Assembly (NCBI GenBank): GCA_020722945.1
Contig: DYJV01000098.1
Location: 1 to 5,724, forward strand
Length of the DNA: 5,724 nt
Reading direction: 5' to 3'
From: Candidatus Methylomirabilis sp.
Lineage (GTDB): Bacteria > DYJV01
Shown here: piece by piece, positions 1 through 5,195 of the stretch
Layout: each line of letters opens with the position of its first letter
How positions within the stretch are numbered: the stretch's first letter is position 1
Position numbers and translations under genes: made by a program
Notes under the pieces: model-generated
What the model saw: the letters and a program-made list of their open reading frames with translations, nothing else
The model's database searches: none
What the model was told of the DNA's origin: nothing

Positions 1-1
1 T

Positions 2-289
2 CTAACTCTCAAATATTTTAAAAATATCACTCGATTTAATATTAAAAATGATTTTGAAAACAAGATAGCAGAAAAATTTTTTGCTAAGATGTCAAAATTA
101 GGATATGAAAGGAAGAGCTGCGAAACATTCGAAGAATTTATAGAAAAGATAGGTAATATAAGATTAAAACGTAAAGCATCAATTTTTTTAAAAATTCTTA
201 GCAAGCTTTATTATAAAGATATAAAAGTAGATGTAAAAAGTAAAAAATTACTTATAAAGATTATAAAACAGATTTCAAATTCTATATAA
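2..289 (+). CDS. C-terminal fragment of a probable transglutaminase-like (TgpA/DUF4129-type) membrane protein
   Basis: The frame is open from the window edge (first full codon at position 2) to the TAA at 287-289, giving 95 codons, so this is the 3' end of a longer gene and not a 66-residue protein starting at the internal ATG at 89. The visible part is highly basic and helical. Its centre holds a pattern like the C-terminal DUF4129 region of TgpA-type transglutaminases: a helix ending FFAKMSKLGYERK, then ETFEEFIEKIG, then a helix ending LSKLYYKD. The family has 'L.r.G..R...ET..EfA..i' followed by a helix with an aromatic 'lY....Y' motif. In those proteins this cytoplasmic tail follows several membrane helices and a periplasmic transglutaminase domain, none of which can be seen here. 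The family call is pattern recognition from a short divergent tail and could be wrong. That it is a coding 3' end is much surer. Confidence 0.5.
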   Translation, partial: LTLKYFKNITRFNIKNDFENKIAEKFFAKMSKLGYERKSCETFEEFIEKIGNIRLKRKASIFLKILSKLYYKDIKVDVKSKKLLIKIIKQISNSI

Positions 290-316
290 TAGTCATTATA
301 GATAAAAGATTAGCAT

Positions 317-322
317 TATAAT
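317..322 (+). promoter_or_regulatory. possible -10 element before the methyltransferase gene
   Basis: A perfect TATAAT occurs 58 bases before the methyltransferase start, in the 90-bp gap after the upstream gene. The hexamer at the expected -35 distance (about 293-299) matches TTGACA poorly. In DNA this AT-rich a TATAAT can arise by chance, and readthrough from the upstream gene is equally possible, as I see no terminator in the gap. Confidence 0.25.
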
Positions 323-379
323 TTTATTTTCAGTGGGAAATTAGATAATCATCTTAATTCTATTTAGATAAGGGAAGTT

Positions 380-1042
380 ATGGATATTTCAGAATATATA
401 GGGACACTTTACAAAGATTCCAAAATAGATACTTTTGAAGAGTCGATTATAAACTATGCACTCGCATCAGAGATCCCATTCCTTTCAAAGGAGAAGGGGA
501 GAGTTTTATCTATGATTACAAGATTAAAAAATCCAAAGAAAGTTTTGGAAATAGGACTTGGAAGTGGTTACTCAACATACATTATTTTAAGAGGTATAAA
601 TAAAAGTAGCAAACTAATTAGTATAGATTCCAACTTTTTTAGGGTTGATGCTTTTTATGAAAATATTTTTAAAAAACTCCCTAATCACCTTCAAACAAAA
701 TTACAAGTATATCCACTTAACGCTTTTTATGTAATAGAAAAGTTAAAGGAGGTAGAGGAACGATTTGATATGATATTTCTTGATGCAGGGAAACGAGATT
801 ATCTTGAATATCTGAAAAACCTTGTAAATTTACTTAATAAAGGTGGGGTATTGGTAGTAGATAACATAACATACCTAAAACAGACATTTAAAGAGGGCGA
901 TATAAAAAGGAGTAAAAATTATTTAGAGGGGATAAAGCTCACCCATCAAGCAAATATCTTTATGGCAAACTTAAATAATTTTGAAACTATATTTATACCA
1001 ATAGGAGATGGTATATCTATCTCTTTTAAACTACAAGATTAA
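380..1042 (+). CDS. SAM-dependent O-methyltransferase, COMT/CCoAOMT-like (COG4122 type)
   Basis: This 220-residue protein has the full fold of small class I O-methyltransferases, whose usual length is about 210-230. SAM-binding motif I is LEIGLGSGYS at residues 56-65. An acidic residue at the end of strand 2 (SIDSN, Asp83) would bind the ribose. FDMIFLDAGKRDY (129-141) and GGVLVVDN (155-162) supply Asp135, Asp161 and Asn162, the three metal-ligand positions of catechol O-methyltransferase, so a divalent-cation-dependent cytoplasmic O-methyltransferase is likely. The acceptor substrate is unknown; bacterial relatives act on catechols and small phenols, and some on tRNA (TrmR-like). The ATG at 380 follows a purine-rich site AAGGGAAG (370-377), slightly close to the start. 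The gene lies 90 bp after the upstream gene on the same strand, and its last 17 bp overlap a convergent small gene. The metal-ligand assignment is inferred by motif position. Confidence 0.88.
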   Translation: MDISEYIGTLYKDSKIDTFEESIINYALASEIPFLSKEKGRVLSMITRLKNPKKVLEIGLGSGYSTYIILRGINKSSKLISIDSNFFRVDAFYENIFKKLPNHLQTKLQVYPLNAFYVIEKLKEVEERFDMIFLDAGKRDYLEYLKNLVNLLNKGGVLVVDNITYLKQTFKEGDIKRSKNYLEGIKLTHQANIFMANLNNFETIFIPIGDGISISFKLQD

Positions 1043-1277
1043 CAAAATCACCTTTTATAGCATTTACAAGGCTATTGTTTGTATTTAGACCCATATCATA
1101 AGTAAGCTGCTCTGCTTTGGCTGGTGCATTTACAACTGCTCCTACTACATTTTGGGTAGTATTGTAACTACTTTCAGCTTTACCAGAAAAATTGTTCTGG
1201 CTTTGATTCATATAATCGAGTGTTTTACTTACAACTTGAGCACCAAAAGTTTGTGAATCGTATACTCCTGATATCAT
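1026..1277 (-). CDS. small hypothetical protein, 83 residues, no recognised domain
   Basis: I do not recognise this protein with confidence. It is 83 residues long, has no cysteine, no signal peptide and no membrane segment, and is rich in Asn, Gln, Ser, Ala and Val. It begins MISGVYDSQTFGAQVVSKT and looks mostly helical, with a Ser/Asn/Gln-rich middle (residues 24-43). The opening recalls small cytoplasmic proteins sometimes labelled 'putative motility protein', but this is only an impression. Evidence that it is real: a strong ribosome-binding site (AAGGGGGAG on the minus strand, 1281-1289) at proper distance from the ATG at 1277-1275, a good sigma-70-type promoter at 1326-1354, and a composition less AT-rich than the flanking intergenic DNA. 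It is convergent with the methyltransferase gene and overlaps its 3' end by 17 bp, and lies 101 bp downstream of the ABC transporter ATPase gene on the same strand. Confidence 0.7.
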   Translation of the reverse strand: MISGVYDSQTFGAQVVSKTLDYMNQSQNNFSGKAESSYNTTQNVVGAVVNAPAKAEQLTYDMGLNTNNSLVNAIKGDFVNLVV

Positions 1278-1280
1278 GAT

Positions 1281-1289
1281 CTCCCCCTT
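1281..1289 (-). promoter_or_regulatory. strong Shine-Dalgarno site of the 83-residue gene
   Basis: The minus strand reads AAGGGGGAG, followed by ATC and the ATG at 1277. It is the most G-rich stretch in this AT-rich intergenic region and fixes the start of the small gene. Confidence 0.7.
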
Positions 1290-1325
1290 TTCACACTGAT
1301 ATTAAATATCTCAAATAACAATATT

Positions 1326-1354
1326 AATATATAGTTATTTTTGAAGTTTTTCAA
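1326..1354 (-). promoter_or_regulatory. predicted sigma-70-type promoter of the 83-residue gene
   Basis: On the minus strand there is TTGAAA (1354-1349), a spacer of exactly 17 bp, and TATATT (1331-1326). These are one (TTGAAA vs TTGACA) and one (TATATT vs TATAAT) mismatch from consensus. Transcription would begin near 1318-1320, leaving a leader of about 40 nt. The promoter sits just downstream of the ABC transporter ATPase stop codon, so the small gene can be expressed independently of that operon. AT-rich background makes chance matches more likely, but the exact spacing and placement are good. Confidence 0.55.
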
Positions 1355-1378
1355 GTAATTTTTAAAAATTAAAAAAAA

Positions 1379-2131
1379 TTAAATAATAGGGACAACAAAA
1401 GAAAATTTATCACTTTTGTTGACTACAACATCAGTATGAAAAACATCCTTTATTGTCTCTGGAGTAATAATAGTATGATCACCAGAAGCATAAAGTCTTT
1501 TATCGGCAAGTAAAATAAATTTGTCTGAGAATCTGAGTGCAATATTTATATCGTGAATTACAATAATAGCAATAATATTAAACTGCTTCACTATCTCTTT
1601 TATGAGATTCATAACCATTATCTGATTTTTTATATCAAGGTGGTTAATTGGCTCATCAAGTAACATAATTTTTGTAGATTGAACCAATACTCGACCTATT
1701 AAAACTTTTTGGAGCTCCCCCCCACTTAGTTCAGAAGTATCACGATAAATAATATCCTCTAACTTTAAAAAATGGACAACTTCTTGAACTTTCTGAATAT
1801 CAGTAGTTGAGGGAACTATTCTTACATAAGGTTTTCGACCAAGTAGTAAAGCATCAAAAACTGAAACACTTTCACCTTCAGACTTCTGAGGCATATACCC
1901 TATAATTTTAGCAATCTCTCCCCTATGTAAATCAGCAATGTTAATATTATCAAACAGTATCTCTCCACATTGAGGTTTCAGAATATGAGCAAGCGATTTT
2001 AGAAGTGTGGTTTTACCAGAACCATTCAAACCAAGAACAGAAATTATCTCTCCACTATTTACTGTAAAATTTATATTTTCAAATATAAGCTTTTTTCTGT
2101 AAGAAAATTTTAAATTTTTTACCTCTATCAT
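1379..2131 (-). CDS. ABC transporter ATP-binding protein, FecE/FepC/BtuD type (iron chelate, haem or cobalamin uptake)
   Basis: This complete 250-residue ATPase drives import through the FecCD-type permease encoded just upstream. All nucleotide-binding motifs are intact: Walker A GLNGSGKTT (34-42), Q-loop Gln82 (GYMPQ), signature LSGGE (135-139), Walker B KIMLLDEP (154-161) with catalytic Glu160, D-loop NHLD (163-166) and switch His193 (VIHD). Length and the short C-terminal extension are normal for the FecE/FepC/FhuC/BtuD subfamily, whose members act as a cytoplasmic dimer on the inner membrane. Its ATG overlaps the permease stop as ATGA (2128-2131), indicating translational coupling. The ribosome-binding site (AAAAG) is weak, which fits coupling. 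Substrate specificity lies in the missing binding protein and the permease, so it cannot be told from this subunit. I see no convincing terminator after the stop codon. Confidence 0.93.
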   Translation of the reverse strand: MIEVKNLKFSYRKKLIFENINFTVNSGEIISVLGLNGSGKTTLLKSLAHILKPQCGEILFDNINIADLHRGEIAKIIGYMPQKSEGESVSVFDALLLGRKPYVRIVPSTTDIQKVQEVVHFLKLEDIIYRDTSELSGGELQKVLIGRVLVQSTKIMLLDEPINHLDIKNQIMVMNLIKEIVKQFNIIAIIVIHDINIALRFSDKFILLADKRLYASGDHTIITPETIKDVFHTDVVVNKSDKFSFVVPII

Positions 2132-3126
2132 CTTTTGAGCTTACCCCTTATAAGTATAAATAAAAAAAGTGGAACACCTACAAAAGATGTTATTATCCCA
2201 ACAGGTAAAACAATAGGTGATAGTAAAACTCTCGAAATAATGTCAGACAGTAGAAGTAGTGCACTACCTGTTATGGCAGAGTAAGGGACAAGGAATCTGT
2301 AATCACTTCCAATAATCATCCTTACTAAATGTGGAGCAATCAAACCTATAAATCCTATCACTCCAAGAAATGCAATTGTAACAGCAGTAAGGAGTGACGA
2401 TAGAACCATTGTTGAGATAATCAAAAATCTTGTATCAACCCCAAGACTCCTTGCAGTATCCTCTCCCCATATAAATGCATTGTAACTCCAAGAGTTGTAA
2501 AGAAAAAATATTAGCAGGGGAATTAGGACAATAAACATAACTGATATATTCCCCCAAGTTGCTTTTGATAAGTCTCCAAATGTCCAAAAAACAGAGGAAG
2601 CAACCTGAATATCTGTTCCAAAATATTGTAAAAGCATTATCCCAGCAGAGAAAAAATAACTCAATGCAACTCCTGCCAAAATAAGTGCACCAGATGTAAC
2701 TTTAACAATAAATGTTAAAAGCAGAATCGCAACAATTGCAATCATAGACCCTAAAAAGGCTGAAGACACAAGAAGAAATTTAAAGTGAGCCATTGAACTT
2801 AAAAAAATAATAGCAAAAGAAGCCCCAAATGCACCACCTTGTGCAACTCCAAGGGTGAATGGAGAAGCAAGCTGATTTCGTAAAACATTTTGCAATACAC
2901 AACCTGAAACACCAAGTGCGGCACCAGATATAATAGCAGCTAAAGTCCTTGTTAATCTTAAGTTGATGATTATATGTTTAAGTTTAGGGTCAAAATTCCA
3001 CGAAATAAGATCAATAATTGATATTTTAAATTCCCCTGTTTTTATAGAGAGAAAAGCAAGCAACAGAAGCAGAAGAGTCAGAAAAAACCCTAAAAAAAAC
3101 TTTTTTATAGTAAGATTTCTATTCAT
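2128..3126 (-). CDS. FecCD-family ABC transporter permease (iron chelate, haem or cobalamin uptake)
   Basis: From the ATG at 3126 this is a 332-residue, very hydrophobic inner-membrane permease, the usual length for the FecCD/BtuC family (about ten membrane helices). Family landmarks are present in order: RLTRTLAAIISGAALGVSG (57-75) leading to LQNVLRNQLASP (78-89) and LGVAQGGAFGA (92-102); ARSLGV (225-230); GFIGLIAPHLVRMIIG (258-273), which includes the cytoplasmic coupling region; SDIISR (294-299); and LPVGIITSFVGVPLFLFIL (307-325). The frame is open further upstream to a TTG at 3201, but that would add 25 residues (LCCKNN...) unlike a permease N-terminus and would place a palindrome (3167-3184) inside the gene. 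MNRNLTIKKFF followed by a first helix is the better start. AAAGGG (3134-3129) is its ribosome-binding site, though only 2 nt from the ATG. It is the first gene of a two-gene operon with the ATPase. No periplasmic binding protein is encoded next to it. Confidence 0.92.
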   Translation of the reverse strand: MNRNLTIKKFFLGFFLTLLLLLLAFLSIKTGEFKISIIDLISWNFDPKLKHIIINLRLTRTLAAIISGAALGVSGCVLQNVLRNQLASPFTLGVAQGGAFGASFAIIFLSSMAHFKFLLVSSAFLGSMIAIVAILLLTFIVKVTSGALILAGVALSYFFSAGIMLLQYFGTDIQVASSVFWTFGDLSKATWGNISVMFIVLIPLLIFFLYNSWSYNAFIWGEDTARSLGVDTRFLIISTMVLSSLLTAVTIAFLGVIGFIGLIAPHLVRMIIGSDYRFLVPYSAITGSALLLLSDIISRVLLSPIVLPVGIITSFVGVPLFLFILIRGKLKR

Positions 3127-3166
3127 TACCCTTTGCCATAATTGAAAAAAGTAAAAGATATTAAAG

Positions 3167-3184
3167 ATGTTGTTTTTACAACAT
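3167..3184. repeat. perfect 7-4-7 inverted repeat, candidate operator before the permease operon
   Basis: ATGTTGT, a 4-base T spacer, then ACAACAT form a perfect 18-bp dyad. It is centred about 50 bp upstream of the preferred permease start (3126), which is a typical place for a repressor site. It does not resemble the standard Fur box (GATAATGATAATCATTATC). It could also form a small hairpin in the mRNA leader. I could not identify a convincing minus-strand -35/-10 pair around it, so the operator role is inference. Confidence 0.4.
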
Positions 3185-3201
3185 AAGCTATATTTTTGCA
3201 A

Positions 3202-3364
3202 TATTTAATTCTCTAAAGCTCTAAATTATGAAGGGTATACTATTAAAATTAAAAAAGCTAATAAGCTACATTTTTGTATCAAAAAAATTATTTTTATACA
3301 AATTTATACTAATTAAAATATATTTATTTGGCTTAACATATTAAAATAATTGTATTAAAAGATA
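3202..3364. other. divergent intergenic region between the ABC operon and amt
   Basis: With the preferred starts, the gap between the divergent genes is 3127-3414. This very AT-rich middle part contains no believable gene. A 38-codon open frame at 3228-3344 has no ribosome-binding site and only Leu/Ile/Lys/Tyr-type codons. It holds the imperfect inverted repeat at 3274-3301 and ends at the sigma-54 promoter. Promoter signals for the leftward ABC operon must lie here or in 3127-3201, but no hexamer pair stands out. Confidence 0.5.
3274..3301. repeat. imperfect 28-bp inverted repeat, candidate enhancer for the sigma-54 promoter
   Basis: Outer arms TTGTAT (3274-3279) and ATACAA (3296-3301) pair perfectly. 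After one mismatch (3280 with 3295) the pairing continues for four more A-T pairs (3281-3284 with 3291-3294), so 10 of 11 outer positions pair. The centre is about 103 bp upstream of the predicted amt transcription start, the distance typical of NtrC-type activator sites. It is not the enterobacterial NtrC sequence (TGCACC...GGTGCA), and A/T dyads are common in DNA of this composition. Confidence 0.35.
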
Positions 3365-3380
3365 TGGCATACCTTCTGCT
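3365..3380 (+). promoter_or_regulatory. sigma-54 (RpoN) -24/-12 promoter of amt-glnK
   Basis: TGGCATACCTTCTGCT fits the sigma-54 consensus TGGCACG-N4-TTGCW at 9 of 12 defined positions. The invariant GG (3366-3367, -24) and GC (3378-3379, -12) are spaced exactly as required. The expected transcription start is near 3391, giving a short leader of about 24 nt that carries the amt ribosome-binding site. Control of amtB-glnK by sigma-54 and NtrC-type activators under nitrogen limitation is well established in proteobacteria. Its presence before this gene pair makes a chance match unlikely. No competing strong sigma-70 promoter is visible. Confidence 0.8.
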
Positions 3381-3400
3381 CAATATCGTATTATATGAAA

Positions 3401-3408
3401 AAGGAGGG
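3401..3408 (+). promoter_or_regulatory. Shine-Dalgarno site that fixes the amt start
   Basis: AAGGAGGG lies 6 nt before the ATG at 3415. It is a near-perfect anti-16S match and picks this ATG over the in-frame ATG at 3364, which has no such site and lies within the promoter. Confidence 0.85.
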
Positions 3409-3414
3409 AACAAA

Positions 3415-4710
3415 ATGGGAACAAAAAAAACAACTGCACTATTTTTATTTCTATTTTTAGGAACAACAGCTAATTTATTTGCAGAAGAAGCTAAACTTGA
3501 CACAGGTAATACTGCATGGGTTCTAATTTCTACTGCTCTTGTAATGTTCATGACACCTATTGGGCTTGCACTATTCTATGGTGGAATGACTCGGACAAAA
3601 AATATGTTAAATACATTCACCATGAGTTTTACATCTTATGCATTAGCTTCTATATTATGGATGTTTTGGTGCTATTCAATTGCTTTTGGAACAGATATAG
3701 GGGGATTATCAGGTGATCTTTCATATCTTTTTATGAACAGCATTAATACCACTAAGCTGACTGGGAGCATCCCAACCTATGTATATGCAATTTTTCAAAT
3801 GACTTTTGCATGTATAACAGTAGCACTTATAAGTGGTGCAGTAGTTGAGAGGATCAAATTCTCTTCTTGGTTACTCTTTACAATATTATGGGTAACATTT
3901 GTATATTCACCTATATGCCACTGGGTATGGGGTGGTGGATTTATTGCAAAAATGGGTGCTCTTGATTTCGCAGGTGGGACAGTTGTGCATATAAATGCAG
4001 GAGTTTCAGCACTTGTTTTGTCTTTGATTCTTGGTAAAAGGTTAAATTATAAAAAAGAAGCTATTTTACCATCCAGTGTTATCCTGACAGCTACAGGAGC
4101 TGGAATGCTTCTTTTCGGATGGTTTGGGTTTAATGCAGGGAGTCAGCTTGCTGCTGACGGGTTGGCTGGTTCTGCTTTCTTAGTTACCAATAGTGCGGCT
4201 TGTATCGGTGCAATTACATGGATGCTTGCTGAGTGGATGTTATCAAATAAACCTACTCTTCTTGGTCTGGCATCAGGTCTTGTAGCTGGACTTGTAGGGA
4301 TAACTCCTGCTGCTGGATTTGTTGATCTATTTGGCTCTGTAATAATAGGTGCTGTTTCAGGAATGTTAGGATACTTTTCTGTTACAGTTTTAAAATCAAA
4401 ACTTGGATACGATGATTCTCTTGATGCTTTTGGGGTTCATGGATTATGCGGTATATGGGGAGCATTGGCAACAGGGATATTTGCAAATCCTTCTGTAAAT
4501 GAATTAGGAAAAGGTTTGCTGTATGGGAATCCTGGTCAACTTTGGACACAATTTGTATCTGTTGTTGTAACAATTTTATACTCTGCAATATTAACATTGA
4601 TAATAGCCTATATTGTAAAAATTGCTACAAGAGGCATTAGAGTAAGCAAAGAGATTGAAATATCTGGTTTAGACTCTGCATATCATGGAGAGAGTGCTTT
4701 CCATCTCTAA
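3415..4710 (+). CDS. amt: ammonium transporter (Amt/MEP/Rh family)
   Basis: This 431-residue inner-membrane channel imports ammonium and works as a trimer. A cleavable signal peptide is likely (residues 1-23, basic start, hydrophobic core, cut after NLFA), as in E. coli AmtB, followed by eleven membrane helices. Positions matching AmtB function are conserved: Phe131 (QMTFACIT, outer gate), Asp184 in DFAGGTVVHINAG with pore His192, GWFGFNAGS with Phe237 and Ser243, Trp172 in VWGGG, and the second pore His342 in FGVHGLCGIWG. The C-terminal cytoplasmic tail (about 405-431, ending HGESAFHL) is the PII-contact region. The frame extends to an ATG at 3364, but that start lies within the sigma-54 promoter and ahead of the predicted transcript start; ATG 3415 has an excellent ribosome-binding site. 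It is followed 48 bp later by the PII gene, so the two are probably co-transcribed and the PII protein closes this channel when nitrogen is plentiful. Confidence 0.97.
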   Translation: MGTKKTTALFLFLFLGTTANLFAEEAKLDTGNTAWVLISTALVMFMTPIGLALFYGGMTRTKNMLNTFTMSFTSYALASILWMFWCYSIAFGTDIGGLSGDLSYLFMNSINTTKLTGSIPTYVYAIFQMTFACITVALISGAVVERIKFSSWLLFTILWVTFVYSPICHWVWGGGFIAKMGALDFAGGTVVHINAGVSALVLSLILGKRLNYKKEAILPSSVILTATGAGMLLFGWFGFNAGSQLAADGLAGSAFLVTNSAACIGAITWMLAEWMLSNKPTLLGLASGLVAGLVGITPAAGFVDLFGSVIIGAVSGMLGYFSVTVLKSKLGYDDSLDAFGVHGLCGIWGALATGIFANPSVNELGKGLLYGNPGQLWTQFVSVVVTILYSAILTLIIAYIVKIATRGIRVSKEIEISGLDSAYHGESAFHL

Positions 4711-5103
<393 letters not shown>

Positions 5104-5105
5104 TT

Positions 5106-5128
5106 TTAATTAAATCAAGTTTAATTAA
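5106..5128. repeat. AT-only inverted repeat just after the PII stop codon
   Basis: TTAATTAAA and TTTAATTAA (9-base arms) flank a 5-base loop, TCAAG. The stem is all A-T and would be weak. It may be a minor mRNA 3'-end structure before the main terminator. Confidence 0.35.
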
Positions 5129-5141
5129 TAAGAAATGAATA

Positions 5142-5189
5142 AAAAAGAGCGTTTATAGGCTTCTATTATCAGTTATAAACGCTCTTTTT
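5142..5189 (+). terminator. rho-independent terminator of amt-glnK, perfect 16-bp stem
   Basis: Left arm 5142-5157 (AAAAAGAGCGTTTATA) and right arm 5174-5189 (TATAAACGCTCTTTTT) are perfect reverse complements around a 16-base loop. The right arm ends in a T tract and the left arm begins with an A tract, so it could stop transcription from either direction. It begins 39 bp after the PII stop codon. Confidence 0.88.
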
Positions 5190-5195
5190 CTATAA

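Noticed and set aside
1341-1354. Small hairpin TTGAA-N4-TTCAA as terminator of the ABC operon
   Set aside because: A 5-bp A/T-rich stem with no proper T tract is too weak, and it coincides with the -35 element of the small gene's promoter.
2963-3145. Plus-strand open frame opposite the permease N-terminus
   Set aside because: It is the complement of the first permease helices, with no ribosome-binding site or recognisable protein.
3127-3201. 25-residue N-terminal extension of the permease from a TTG codon
   Set aside because: The residues do not look like a permease N-terminus, TTG has no ribosome-binding site, and the stretch contains a perfect palindrome better read as regulatory.
3228-3344. 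38-codon plus-strand open frame (MKGILLKLKK...) in the amt upstream region
   Set aside because: It has no ribosome-binding site, its composition is just that of AT-rich DNA, and it overlaps the enhancer-like dyad and ends right before the sigma-54 promoter.
3127-3414. Riboswitch (for example cobalamin) before the permease
   Set aside because: The leader is short and nearly all A/T, with none of the conserved G/C-rich elements or length required.
3333-3551. Minus-strand open frame opposite the amt start
   Set aside because: It is antisense to the well-supported amt signal peptide and promoter; its protein has no family features.
3516-3716. Plus-strand open frame inside amt in another frame
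   Set aside because: It lies wholly inside amt, is Cys/Trp/Tyr-rich in an implausible way, and has no initiation signals.
4382-4597. Minus-strand open frame within amt
   Set aside because: It is antisense to conserved Amt motifs (His342 region) and looks low in complexity; it is a shadow of the real gene.
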